This document shows, piece by piece, positions 46,251 to 57,437 of a DNA stretch of 64,000 nucleotides. The notes under the pieces were generated by a model that was given only the letters and a program-made list of their open reading frames with translations, was not told the DNA's origin and ran no database searches. This stretch comes from Amoebidium appalachense. Its lineage: Eukaryota; Ichthyosporea. How positions within the stretch are numbered: position 1 is the stretch's first letter; the number at the start of each line of letters is the position of its first letter. The position numbers and the translations under genes are program-made. The DNA lies in contig CAVNZM010000014.1 in the NCBI GenBank assembly GCA_963693365.1, positions 4,216,001-4,280,000 on the forward strand, read 5' to 3'.

Positions 46251-47791
46251 CTTATGCCAACGTCGTCTTTACCAGCCCCAGCAAGGGGATACATGAGCCG
46301 GTGCCTGTGGATCAATCTCACAAGCAGGCACAGGTGTGCTCCACAGGAGCAATGAAAAGAATGACAAATGTCATACAGAAACATGCTCAAAAAACGTAGC
46401 CTAGTGCCTAAATAGGCAAAGGGTGTGGTGGGTGGGCAAAAACTTAGCTAAACAATTGGGCCTAAAGAGACCTAAACGCGCTCAGTAGCGCCGCAACTGA
46501 CCTCCCTGGGGCCGCGCGAGCTCATTATAGAGCGCGGCCCACATTTTTGCCTATGGAAATATGAAGAAATGATTTAGAACCTATCAAATCCATGAAATCT
46601 ACCAAAATGGAATTTTTGCTGCACATCAACCAATGAAAAATTTTTACAAGTGGCTAAAACCCCTAGATCATAAAGACCAAATCGATTGCCGCCCATTTCG
46701 GACTAGATATAACTCAAACTCATCAATATATCCATATGGCATATCCCACAGAACATAAAAACAGCTACAGCTCCCTAAATAAAAATGCTAGCAGCCTGAA
46801 ACTTTGCACACACATCAAACACACCATGGCCTAATGCATTATACTACCACGAAGTTCACAGCACACTCGCAACACACAATTTCACTCCAACGGGGCTATC
46901 TAATTCTCCTGCAAAGAAAACACGTTTACAAACTTAATATTCTTATGCCAACGTCGTCTTTACCAGCCCCAGCAAGGGGATACATGAGCCGGTGCCTGTG
47001 GATCAATCTCACAAGCAGGCACAGGTGTGCTCCACTACTCCCTACCTGGCACGGGAAGGAACGAACCATGCCGTGGGTGACTGACGCAGCGCTGCAGCCC
47101 GGGCAAGGAGCGACGCAGGCACGCGAATAGAAAGAACAAGAGACTGGCCGGCCTGCACATACCGGCGGAGGGAGGCATGCGATCTCCATCGACCACACAG
47201 AGCAATCGTCTCTACTGAAACACCCCTGACATAGTCTCTCGAGGCACCACCATGGCGAAGACTGTGAAGATGGAACCCATACTCGTTGAGGCCGAGGGAG
47301 TCACATGCCGCTTGGAACTTGGCACGCAGAACATCATACGAGAAAGGAAACAGCCGCGCAGAAGGGGGGGCGCCACGGAACCAGAAAGACAGGATGGCCA
47401 ACAGGGACGGATCGGTGATGGGGACAAACTGATTTGGACCAGTCTTGGTGTCGGCCAGGCGGATGCCGCCTGTACCGGGTGGCATGTCGTGGAGAACACA
47501 AGTGGCTAAAACCCCTAGATCATAAAGACCAAATCGATTGCCGCCCATTTCGGACTAGATATAACTCAAACTCATCAATATATCCATATGGCATATCCCA
47601 CAGAACATAAAAACAGCTACAGCTCCCTAAATAAAAATGCTAGCAGCCTGAAACTTTGCACACACATCAAACACCATGGCCTACAGCATTATACTACCAC
47701 GAAGTTTACAGCACACTCGCAACACACAATTTCACTCCAACGGGGCTATCTAATTCTCCTGCAAAGAAAACACGTTTACAAACTTAATATT
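46251..47791 (-). mobile_element. Family 1 YR retrotransposon copy 3a, heavily deleted
   Basis: Sense order on the minus strand: A1 (47791 to about 47500), then a jump at 47499 into the C-terminal half of the tyrosine recombinase (47499-47042), B1 (to 46942), A2-linker-B2 (46941-46251). Gag, RT and RNase H are absent. The recombinase fragment keeps HLHSLRHGG, RGRW (written LCGRW here, an Arg to Cys change) and LRRYVQ. Its B2 end disrupts the gene at 43290-46250. Confidence 0.85.
47042..47499 (-). pseudogene. Tyrosine recombinase C-terminal fragment, copy 3a
   Basis: Matches the last ~150 residues of the copy 2 enzyme from DMPPGTGGIRLADTKTGPNQ to the end. The first catalytic Arg (YFRVSELL) lies in the deleted part. 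Confidence 0.85.
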
Positions 47792-47943
47792 TTCGTCTTT
47801 AATATTAAGTTTGTAAACGTGTTTTCTTTGCAGGAGAATTAGATAGCCCCGTTGGAGTGAAATTGTGTGTTGCGAGTGTGCTGTAAACTTCGTGGTAGTA
47901 TAATGTTGTAGGCCATGTTGGTGTTTGATGTGTGTGCAAAGTT

Positions 47944-49740
47944 TATGCCACGTCATGTCTTTGCCGCCTCTGATTTGTTTCCTGTTCCGGCCATTCCTGT
48001 GCCGGACCGTTCTGGACAAGCCCGTCTACGCAAGCCTGTCTACGGAGTCAACGCCGTCGGCAACGTCTGTCTCACCGCCTGAAGTGGGTTACTATGGCTA
48101 ACCGTTGTCTTGGTGCCCTCAATGAGCTGTGGGCAGGCGGCCCTTGCCCATTCCCGACCCGGTTGGTGAACAGTCACCACCATGCCCTGTGGACCTTTGT
48201 CCTTAGGGCCAGCTACGATGCTATACGCGCGGGTGTCTATGACGCTCAGCCTGCGAGTAGTGTCTTGGCTGCGTTCCCCGCGGCCTACCCTGTATTGACA
48301 GGATGGCTACCTCTCACGGCGGCAAATGCCGCTTTGCCACCCCCTGGGGTTGGAGCCACAGTGGACGTGTGGCAGTTTTTGTCTCCTACGCTGCAGCCGT
48401 TTTTGGCCAACTGCGACGGCGGCCTTCTCAAGCCTGTTCCGCCGACGCCTGCAGAGCTGCGCCGCATCCGACCGGCGCATCACGTTCCCAGTGGGGAATA
48501 CGGTCCCCTGCTTCTTCGGCTTCAAGACTGCGGCATGGTGCACTATTTCGAGGCGAAGGAAAAACCACTGGCCATCAATGGGCTGTTTGGGGTCCCCAAA
48601 GACACCAGAGCCCGCGTCATTTTTGACGGCCGCCGTGGCAACCTGTTCTTTGCCCGTGATCATCCTGCCCTCCAGGTGCACCTGCCCAACCCTGCCGATT
48701 TTGCCGATCTGTTGCTGGGGCCTGAGGATTGCCTCTATTTTGGCAAGTCGGACATGGACAACCAGTTCCATCGTCTTCTTGCCCCGGAGTGGCTGTGGCG
48801 GTACTTCGGATTGCCGCCTGTGTCTTCGGAGGCTGTTGGCATTTCTGGGCCCGACCGGCTTGTGTACCCGGCCCTCAAGACCGTGCCCATGGGCTGGGTG
48901 CATTCTGTGCTTGTGGCTCAAGACGTCCATGGGCAGTTGGCTGACCGAGCCGGCATGCCCCGCATTGAGCGCCTCTGTGCGATAGTGCCGCGGCCTGTGG
49001 AGGCCACGCAGCATGCCCTGTATGTGGACGACTGTGGCTGGGTCGGCACAGATGCCACCGCCATCAATCGTCAGCGTGCATTGTATCATGGCGTCACCGG
49101 CCCAGCTGGTCTTCCCTCCAATGTCAAGAAGGATGTGGCTGCTGGTTCGTCGTCCTCTATGGTGCTGCTAGGCCTGGAAATGCATCGCTCTGGGATATTG
49201 CGCCCGTCTGGCGCTTCCTTGTGCCGTCTGGTGGCGGAAACCCAGGCCGTGTTGCGTCGTGGTGTCGTCACGCAGCTCCGTTTGCAGCAGTTGCTTGGTG
49301 GTTGGGTGTGGGCGGCACTGCTGCAGCGGCCGCTTTTGTCACTGCAACCGTCGTGGCCACTACAGCCAGCTGTCAGGTCCTGTGCACGAGCCAAGCCCGT
49401 CCGCCCCCCCGGCACCTATCCTGGCAGCTGTTGGTGGCCGGTGGACCACCAACATCAGTCATCGTTGGCGCCACTCCGACCACATCAACATTCTGGAGGG
49501 AGAAGCCTTGCTCCTGGGGCTTCGTTGATTAGGTCGGTCTACGGCTGCCCGGGGCTCCCGCTACCTTTGGGGCCTTGATTCGACGGCGCTGCTTGGGGCT
49601 GTTGCTAAGGGTCGTTCAGCATCCCGACGCCTGAACCGTGTATGCCGCCAGGTGGCTGCCTACATGCTTGCCCTCGACATTCGTTTGTATTGTGCGTGGC
49701 TGCCGTCAGCCCACAATCCTGCAGATGGTCCCTCGCGGTT
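47944..49740 (+). pseudogene. RT-RNase H of copy 3b (RNase H deleted in part)
   Basis: An 11-bp insertion near 48030 and later indels interrupt the frame. The main frame 48094-49578 holds RVIFDGRRGN, FGKSDMDNQFHRLL, TVPMGWVHSV and YVDD at 49021-49032, all intact. At about 49340 roughly 220 bp are missing relative to copy 2, removing the FCTDAS block of RNase H and shifting the frame. Later RNase H motifs (LGLR, GLDSTALLG, NPADGPS) remain in another frame. Confidence 0.85.
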
Positions 49741-50654
49741 TTCTGGCTGACCAGGCCATAAAGCCCCCAACCCTCAAGGCCTACCGGGATGCTGTTGTTG
49801 AGTTCCTGGATTGGTTGCCCCCTGGTACCGACACCAAGTCCCCCGCCGAACTGGACGACCTCCTGGTGGAGTATTTTGAGGAGTGTTATGCCATTGACAC
49901 ATCGCGTGGCCAGCGTCAGCGCTGTGTCAACACAGCTGCCGGCATCAAGCATTTCATGCCACGCCTGGGTCCACACCTGCAGGCCGCCCAACGGAGCCTG
50001 CAGGGCTGGAACCGGCTTGTTCCAGCAAAGACCACGCCCCCGCTTCCGTTTTCATTGGTCCTCGTCATTGGCCATCATTTGTATTCCAAAATTGGCCCCT
50101 TGTTTGGTATTGCTGTTTTGCTCGGATTTGAGTGTTATTTTCGTGTCAGTGAGTTGCTTATGCTCACCCGTACGGATCTTATATTGCCCGACGACCCCGT
50201 TCCCCATGACATGCCACCCGGTACAGGCGGCATCCGCCTGGCCGACACCAAGACCGGTCCAAATCAGTTTGTCCCCATCACCGATCCGTCCCTGTTGGCC
50301 ATCCTGTCTTTCTGGTTCCGTGGCGCCCCCCCTTCTGCGCGGCTGTTTCCTTTCTCGTATGCTGTTCTGCGTGCCAAGTTCCAAGCGGCATGTGACTCCC
50401 TCGGCCTCAACGAGTATGGGCTCCATCTTCACAGTCTTCGCCATGGTTGTGCCTCGAGAGACTATGTCAGGGGTGTTTCAGTAGAGACGATTGCTCTGCG
50501 TGGTCGATGGAGATCGCATGCCTCCCTCCGCCGGTATGTGCAGGCCGGCCAGTCTCTTGTTCTTTCTATTCGCGTGCCTGCGTCGCTCCTTGCCCGGGCT
50601 GCAGCGCTGCGTCAGTCACCCACGGCATGGTTCGTTCCTTCCCGTGCCAGGTAG
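49638..50654 (+). CDS. Tyrosine recombinase of family 1 (copy 3b), intact
   Basis: 338 residues from the first Met in frame. It differs from the copy 2 enzyme by scattered substitutions. Catalytic residues are present: YFRVSELLML (Arg), HLHSLRHG (His and Arg), RGRW, LRRYVQ (Tyr). The residue after HSLRHG is Cys rather than Gly. The frame is complete and ends about 5 nt before B1. Function as for copy 2: strand exchange to integrate a circular cDNA. With gag gone and RNase H damaged, the copy cannot be autonomous but could still supply recombinase. Confidence 0.9.
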   Translation: MYAARWLPTCLPSTFVCIVRGCRQPTILQMVPRGFLADQAIKPPTLKAYRDAVVEFLDWLPPGTDTKSPAELDDLLVEYFEECYAIDTSRGQRQRCVNTAAGIKHFMPRLGPHLQAAQRSLQGWNRLVPAKTTPPLPFSLVLVIGHHLYSKIGPLFGIAVLLGFECYFRVSELLMLTRTDLILPDDPVPHDMPPGTGGIRLADTKTGPNQFVPITDPSLLAILSFWFRGAPPSARLFPFSYAVLRAKFQAACDSLGLNEYGLHLHSLRHGCASRDYVRGVSVETIALRGRWRSHASLRRYVQAGQSLVLSIRVPASLLARAAALRQSPTAWFVPSRAR

Positions 50655-50755
50655 GGAGTGGTGGAGCACACCTGTGCCTGCTTGTGAGATTGATCCACGG
50701 GCACCGGCTCATGTATCCCCTTGCTGGGGCTGGTAAAGACGACGTTGGCATAAGA

Positions 50756-51446
50756 ATATTAAGTTTGTAAACGTGTTTTCTTTGCAGGAGAATTAGATAG
50801 CCCCGTTGGAGTGAAATTGTGTGTTGCGAGTGTGCTGTAAACTTCGTGGTAGTATAATGTTGTAGGCCATGGTGTGTTTGATGTGTGTGCAAAGTTTCAG
50901 GCTGCTAGCATTTTTATTTAGGGAGCTGTAGCTGTTTTTATGTTCTGTGGGATATGCAATATGGATATATTGATGAGTTTGAGTTATATCTAGTCCGAAA
51001 TGGGCGGCAATCGATTTGGTCTTTATGATCTAGGGGTTTTAGCCACTTGTGAAAAATTTTCATTGGTTGATGTGCAGCAAAAATTCCATTTTGGTAGATT
51101 TCATGGATTTGGTAGGTTCTAAGTCATTTCTTCATATTTCCATAGGCAAAAATGTGGGCCGCGCTCTATAATGAGCTTGCGCGGCCCCAGGGAGGTCAGT
51201 TGCGGCGCTACTGAGCGCGTTTAGGTCTCTTTAGGCCCAATTTTTTAGCTAAGTTTTTGCCCACCCACCACACCCTTTGCCTATTTAGGCACTAGGTTAC
51301 GTTTTTTGAGCATGTTTCTGTATGACATTTGTCATTCTTTTCATTGCTCCTGTGGAGCACACCTGTGCCTGCTTGTGAGATTGATCCACGGGCACCGGCT
51401 CATGTATCCCCTTGCTGGGGCTGGTAAAGACGACGTTGGCATAAGA
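50756..51446 (+). repeat. A2-linker-B2 unit of copy 3b
   Basis: Starts ATATTAAGTTTGTAAACGTG directly after B1 and ends GACGTTGGCATAAGAA. The A about 505 bp, linker about 92 bp, B about 95 bp structure is as in copy 2. Confidence 0.85.
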
Positions 51447-51469
51447 ATCTCTTTTTTACACTGAGTGTT

Positions 51470-52130
51470 AGCATTCTGTGCGCGTGTGGGTGAATGTCGC
51501 GCGAATGGTGCGTGTGGTTGTGGTGGTGGTTGTGGTGGTTGTGGAGGTGGTGGTTGCTGTGGTGGGTGGTGCGGTGGTGGGAATTGCGGTGGTTGTGGTT
51601 GTGGTGGTTGCGGTGGTGGTGTTGGTCGTGGTTGTGGTGGTTGCGGTGGTGGTGTTGGTCGTGGTTGTGGTGGTTGCGATGGTGGTGGTGGTCGTGGTTG
51701 TGGTGGTTGCGGTGGTGGTCGTGGTCGTGGTTGTGGTGGTTGCGGTGGTGGTGGTGGTCGTGGTTGTGGTGGTTGCGGTGGTGGTGGTGGTCGTGGTTGT
51801 GGTGGTTGCGGTGGTGGTGGTGGTCGTGGTTGTGGTGGTTTGCGGTGGTGGTGGTGGTCGTGGTTGTGGTGGTTGCGGTGGTGGTGGTGGTCGTGGTTGT
51901 GGTGGTTGCGGTGGTGGTGGTGGTCGTGGTTGTGGTGGTTGCGGTGGTGGTGGTGGTCGTGGTTGTGGTGGTTGCGGTGGTGGTGGTGGTCGTGGTTGTG
52001 GTGGTTGCGGTGGTGGTGGTGGTCGTGGTTGTGGTGGTTGCGGTGGTGGTCGTGGTCGTGGTTGTGGTGGTTGCGGTGGTGGTGGTGGTCGTGGTGGTTG
52101 TGGCGGTGGTTGTGTTGATGGGTAAGGTGG
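51470..52130 (+). repeat. 30-bp GGT-rich minisatellite
   Basis: About 16 to 20 copies of a 30-bp unit made of GGT, CGT, TGT and TGC triplets; the last dozen are nearly identical. All three plus frames and several minus frames are open because the unit is a multiple of three. One frame encodes a GGGGRGCGGC decapeptide repeat, another TTATTTTTTT-like repeats on the minus strand. One extra T near 51840 shifts frame. No evidence that it is translated. Confidence 0.9.
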
Positions 52131-52294
52131 TTGGTAGAGTGGGTACATTTGCAGTAAGGGATAAAAAGGATTTCCCGCAATTAATATTGGATTAGACTGG
52201 GAGTGGTCCGTTTTTTTTGTTTTTTTTTTTTTTTTGCGGAGATTGAACTGACTGCTCACTTAGGCGCGGGCGACCTCTAGATCTCTTATCCGGC

Positions 52295-54338
52295 TTATGT
52301 GTTGGACTCCTGCCCGCTCGTTGTGGCAGATTTATAATTTACATCTTGTGACCCATCGGGTTGACTGTTCTGTGGTTGTTCGGACTGAGGCGGTGGGTTT
52401 TTTCCTATTAGGCAGGGGTATTCATGTAAGTATTTTAAAGCTATCACGTTTTGGACCCCCCCTACCCCCCCCCCTCTCTCCGCCCCCCTCCCCCCTCCCC
52501 CCCCCCCCCCCCCCCACACACACACACCAAACTGTAGGAATGTGGTGTAAACACACACACACACACACACACACCGCACACATACACAGGATCCGAGATG
52601 GGGGGGGGGGGGGGGGGGGGGAGAGGAGAGGGAGGGGGGTAAGGGGAGGGAGGATGGGTGGGGGAGGGGGGCTTAGGAGGGGAAGGGGGGGCGGCACGGG
52701 GGGCGAGGGGGGGGGAGGAAGGACCGGGGGGACATGTAAAACTGTGAACATATCACATGTTTCTAGTTTTTACTAGCAAACCATATGTCTGCAATATAAT
52801 TTCGGTGCAGGGGTGTGTGTGTGTGCGTGTGTGTGTGTGTGCGTGTGGAGGTTGGGGAAAGAAGGGGACAGGGAATGAGGAGGGGGAATAGGAGGAGGGG
52901 GACGAGGGGAAAAGACTAGGGGAGAGGGGGGGGGAGGGACCGGGGGGGGGGGGGGGGGGGAGAGGGGGGGGGGGGGTGCATCCTTACCGTGTGGCTGTGA
53001 TGGCTCGTCAATGTCTACACGGTAATCATCGGTAAGAAACCGATTGACGTCGAAGCTCTCAGAGTCGTCCACAACATTTTCATGTCTAGCCCGCACGTCA
53101 AGCTCACGGCAATCGCTGTTTGGATCCGATTCCGACGCTTCACCAGCACCGCTATGATTCCGCTTCCTACAGTTGCTAGGTTCATCGATGGGCATATCAA
53201 TAATAACCGAATTATTATCTGACGTCGTTTGGTCTGGAGGGGGGTCCCGTATTGTGTCCGCAGTCTCGCCGGGAATATCAATAACTACGTCTGAATTATT
53301 CTGGAGTAATCTTAAACAAATTCTGGGGTCTTCGCCACATGTTCTTTTACGCTTGCGGCATGCGCGACATGACTCACCCCGCGCACGTTTAGCAGGTTTA
53401 GGATCATTGTTATCGGCCACCACTACCACAACAATCCCAAATGACAGTACGAACAGTGAAGTTACAATAATGCCATACTTCATATGACCCTCCAAAACAG
53501 ATTGATACTGAGCTGGGTTGTGTGGCGGTGCCGATTTTGGTAGCTCGGCTGGGGATGCTTGTACCTGTTGCCATGCAAAAATAGAAGCACATGCTACCGA
53601 AAATAGGACTAATAGTAGTGCTGTTGCTGGTCGCCACAGTTTTCGAGAATGTTGTAGCACACTCGTTGCCGCGCAAATGCGAGCGAAATAGTGCAGAACT
53701 ATTAGTGCAAGAGGGAGAATGGCGTAGCTGATGATAGCCCAAATAGGTAGACTGACCGCAGCTACAGCAAAAACGACGGGGAAAAGTAGCCAAAATATGA
53801 TGCAGTCTAATAGCTCGCGAAGAAGCCACAGCCATGATGCCTGACTTTGTCCCCACCGCTCCTTCGACGTAGTAAGGCGTTGTCCTGCAATGTATGCTCT
53901 TGCCCACGCACATTGGTACTGCCTAGGACTACTGGCTTTGTTTGTTGCTTTGTACACGGGATTACAGCAGTGCTTACTGCATGCACCTTGAAACCCTGCG
54001 CACGGTCTGTGTGTTGGTAGTTTGTGACGGAGCCTCCGCCACTTATGAGCTACCCGCAAGTGCCGCCGGTATTTGTTAAGTGGTGTTTCGCCTAAAAGTG
54101 GCACTACAACGAGCTTATTAAATGAAAGCCAGACACGTTCTGTAATGAAAACACATGCGAAGAGAAAGGCTTCTGCAAAAATGCTAAAGATATCCCACAC
54201 AGAAACAAAGAATAGGGCGAGGCTAAATGAAATCTTGATAGAAAAGAACTTCGGCAGAAACTGCCTCTTACTACCACTATTACTTCTAGTCAGGTCATGG
54301 CATGTGCCATGCCTGCAGTGTGGCATATCGCCACACAT
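52295..54338 (-). CDS. Multi-pass membrane protein, unrecognised, with cytosolic-type tail
   Basis: Two exons on the minus strand: 54338-52991 (donor CACACG/GTAAGG) and 52440-52295 (acceptor GTGATAG). The split codon G/CT keeps the frame (SQPH-ALKYLHEYP) and the protein ends TTSGQESNT. The start at 54338 has a TAA upstream in frame. Hydrophobic spans: about residues 34-64 (FSLALFFVSVWDIFSIF and following), 175-220 (two spans, with IIFWLLFPVVFAVAAVSL), 238-255 (ATALLLVLFSVACASIFAW) and 290-308 (IIVTSLFVLSFGIVVVVVA), so about five or six passes. A basic loop lies between the first two. After the last span comes a charged tail with SCRACRKRKRTCGEDPR and then an acidic Ser/Asp-rich region. Function unknown. 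The intron carries long G tracts on the plus strand. Confidence 0.65.
52441..52990 (-). other. Intron with C tracts, CA and GT arrays
   Basis: Plus strand: C-rich 52457-52514, CA 52515-52574, G-rich 52598-52735 and 52850-52976, with a GT array at about 52812-52846. Boundaries are supported by exon phase. Confidence 0.7.
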
Positions 54339-55019
54339 CTTTATTTAACTATTATATGCCTAATATTTGAACAACTCCTCTACATGTGGTGTATACGTAG
54401 CCAGACTGAAGTGCTCAAAGCCCGAATCCCCACGTTTCATCGTACCGGTTTACACCGGCCAGTGGGCTCGCATACTTCTGTGCTCATACAAAAGCCAAAA
54501 AAGGCTAACAATAAGGCAGGTATTGGTTACTGTCAACAGCAACAGAGGGCAGGAAATAAAGTAAACCAATTAGAAGGAACAACACTTTTGAATAGAGGTA
54601 GGCAGAAATAGTTTCTAAGATCACTCTCCTTCTCTTCAGTTGGAAGCTAGTCAGTCACCTTGCACAACGGTGCCACCAACGGCCGTGCAACGTGCACCTT
54701 TAGCAAGCATCTGCTGTTTTTGCGCGGTGAATAGAAAGCTGGAAAGAAGTTAAAGGCGTAAATTCTTTTGTAGAGCTTGTTTATTTGTTGTGCTGTGGCA
54801 AGGCTGCGCACTTGGGGCGGCGTGGTTTTGGCGCGAAAAAAAGGAGCATCCCGTCACCAGCCGCCGCCAACGGACGTGCCAAGCGGAGAAAAAATCGGAC
54901 GAATCAAAAGCTCGGAGCGGTGCTAAAATCGTCTAATATAGCATTAATAACACTATTATTAAATACTGCAAGCTTGCGTGAACAATTGTCCACCCTTTTT
55001 TCCCCCTCTAAGATACATT
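54339..55019. other. Upstream region of the membrane protein gene, no gene seen
   Basis: Mixed sequence without a recognisable domain. The frame at 54297-54611 (+) antisense to the gene start has no features. Confidence 0.5.
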
Positions 55020-55709
55020 CTTATGCCAACGTCGTCTTTACCAGCCCCAGCAAGGGGATACATGAGCCGGTGCCTGTGGATCAATCTCACAAGCAGGCAC
55101 AGGTGTGCTCCACAGGAGCAATGAAAAGAATGACAAATGTCATACAGAAACATGCTCAAAAAACGTAGCCTAGTGCCTAAATAGGCAAAGGGTGTGGTGG
55201 GTGGGCAAAAACTTAGCTAAAAAATTGGGCCTAAAGAGACCTAAACGCGCTCAGTAGCGCCGCAACTGACCTCCCTGGGGCCGCGCAAGCTCATTATAGA
55301 GCGCGGCCCACATTTTTGCCTATGGAAATATGAAGAAATGATTTAGAACCTATCAAATCCATGAAATCTACCAAAATGGAATTTTTGCTGCACATCAACC
55401 AATGAAAAATTTTCACAAGTGGCTAAAACCCCTAGATCATAAAGACCAAATCGATTGCCGCCCATTTCGGACTAGATATAACTCAAACTCATCAATATAT
55501 CCATATGGCATATCCCACAGAACATAAAAACAGCTACAGCTCCCTAAATAAAAATGCTAGCAGCCTGAAACTTTGCACACACATCAAACACACCATGGCC
55601 TACAGCATTATACTACCACGAAGTTTACAGCACACTCGCAACACACAATTTCACTCCAACGGGGCTATCTAATTCTCCTGCAAAGAAAACACGTTTACAA
55701 ACTTAATAT
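55020..55709 (-). mobile_element. Solo family 1 A-linker-B unit
   Basis: Complete unit, CTTATGCCAACGTCG to ACAAACTTAATAT. The left flank is TACATT, the right flank AAAAAGG; no target-site duplication is apparent. Confidence 0.85.
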
Positions 55710-56125
55710 AAAAAGGAAATAAAATGGCACTCGTCTCACCTATAGCGTCTCACCAGAACCATCTACGCTTTGCCTGTTTTTGTTTTCTGCTACCCCTTTC
55801 TGGTACCATGTCGTATACGCCAATCATCATGGACCACATCGCCATCAGGCGGCCGGCTGTTTACACTCCTCGGATTCGACTTAACCAATCAGTACCCAGC
55901 TGCCGGCTCTCGAAACTATGAAATCTTAGCTTCCCATGCTCTCATAGACATCCTGTAGAATGAGTGCAGACGTCTTTAGGACATCTGTTAACTACCCCAT
56001 GTTCCGGGATGATAAAAATATGTCCTCAATCCGTCAAAGATATCATTAAGAAGTAAAAGACATGAAAACCCGAAAGACGTCTTCCATATATCCCGTATGC
56101 ATCCGCAACCCATCGGACAATTTAA

Positions 56126-57274
56126 TATTTAGTTTGTAAACGTGTTTTCTTTGCAGGAGAATTAGATAGCCCCGTTGGAGTGCAATTGTGTGTTGCGAGT
56201 GTGCTGTGAAAATCGTAGTAGTAGCATGTTGTAGGCCTTGGTGTGTTTGATGTGTGTGCAAAGTTTCAGGCTGCTAGCATTTTTATTTAGGGAGCTGTAG
56301 CTGTTTTTATGTTCTGTGGGATATGCCATATGGATATATTGATGAGTTTGAGTTATATCTAGTCCGAAATGGGCGGCAATCGATTTGGTCTTTATGATCT
56401 AGGGGTTTTAGCCACTTGTGAAAATTTTTCATTGGTTGATGTGCAGCAAAAATTCCATTTTGGTAGATTTCATGGATTTGATAGGTTCTAAGTCATTTCT
56501 TCATATTTCCATAGGCAAAAATGTGGGCCGCGGCCGCGCTCTATAATGAGCTTGCGCGGCCCCAGGGAGGTCAGTTGCGGCGCTACTGAGCGCGTTTAGG
56601 TCTCTTTAGGCCCAATTTTTTAGCTAAGTTTTTGCAACTCTAGTCCCCGTTTTTCGTGCTCTTGTTCGTTTTTTCTCTAGTTTTTTTTGCCCAGGAGCGC
56701 GCGCTTAGCTTCGGCAGCATCTGGTAAGAGTTTTGCGTGCGCGCCATTGCGTTTTAGCTGGTTTTCGGACGTTTTTTGCGGTGTCGGTTTTCCCACGTTT
56801 TTGCATTTTCCCGTCTTCGTTTTCAAGTTTTCGTGCTCTAGTCTGGTTTGTGAGCATTGCAATGGCCCCTCCTCCTGCTCTGGTCGCCAAGGGGGCCGCT
56901 CTCCTCGAAAAGCTTTTGGAGATCTCTACCGATGCGGACGACGCAAGCCTCAAAAGTCTTGCCGTTTTGCAGTCCAACGCCCTCCCCTGGAACAGCCTGC
57001 CGGCAGAAACCGTCAACAGTGTGGTTTCAGCCCTCAAGGCGCGCTCGGTGGCTTTTGATGACCCTGAGATGGTCGGTTGGAAAGTCACCGACCAGCTGCA
57101 CTTGCTCTGTCGCACTCCTCGCAGCGGCCGTGCCTCCCCCCCACCTGGGTCGCCCTCTCCACAGCGGCGTTCTGACGGTGTAGACGTCCAAGAGCAGCTG
57201 CAGGCGCTTTCTGCCCAAGTGCAAGCCCTCTCTGTTGCCCAGTCTGGTCGCCCCAAGAAGCCCTCTGCCGGCGG
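56126..57274 (+). mobile_element. Family 1 YR retrotransposon 5' fragment (A1, leader, partial gag)
   Basis: A1 is complete (56126 to about 56632), followed by the leader (GCAACTCTAGTCCCCG, CAGGAGCGCGCGCTTAGC) and gag from 56862. Homology stops at CTCTGCCGGCGG near 57274. This copy shows the full A1 next to its leader, fixing the A1/leader boundary. Confidence 0.85.
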
Positions 57275-57437
57275 GGCCCGGGTACCATATCAGGAGCGGG
57301 CAATTTTTGAATTCTCCCTCCCCGGCCCCGCCGGGGAAAATTTGAGGTTTTTGGACCTCAAAGAAGTCAAATCCTGCAAAATCCACTACCGGGAGGCCAA
57401 AAAGGGTGATTTTACAAAAAAGGAGGGACATACATGA
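56862..57437 (+). pseudogene. gag-like ORF1 fragment, copy 5
   Basis: Starts MAPPPALVAKG and follows copy 2 in frame (seven-C run at 57136-57142) to QSGRPKKPSAGG. It then runs into unrelated sequence and stops at 57437. Truncated. Confidence 0.8.

Larger units (their letters stand above)
47801..51446 (+). mobile_element. Family 1 YR retrotransposon copy 3b, gag deleted
   Basis: A1 fragment (47801-47943) jumps to the RT start (ATGCCACGTCATGTC at 47944). RT-RNase H with a deletion follows, then an intact tyrosine recombinase (49638-50654), B1 (to 50755), A2-linker-B2 (50756-51446). It faces away from copy 3a, the two A1 starts separated by about 9 bp. Confidence 0.88.
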
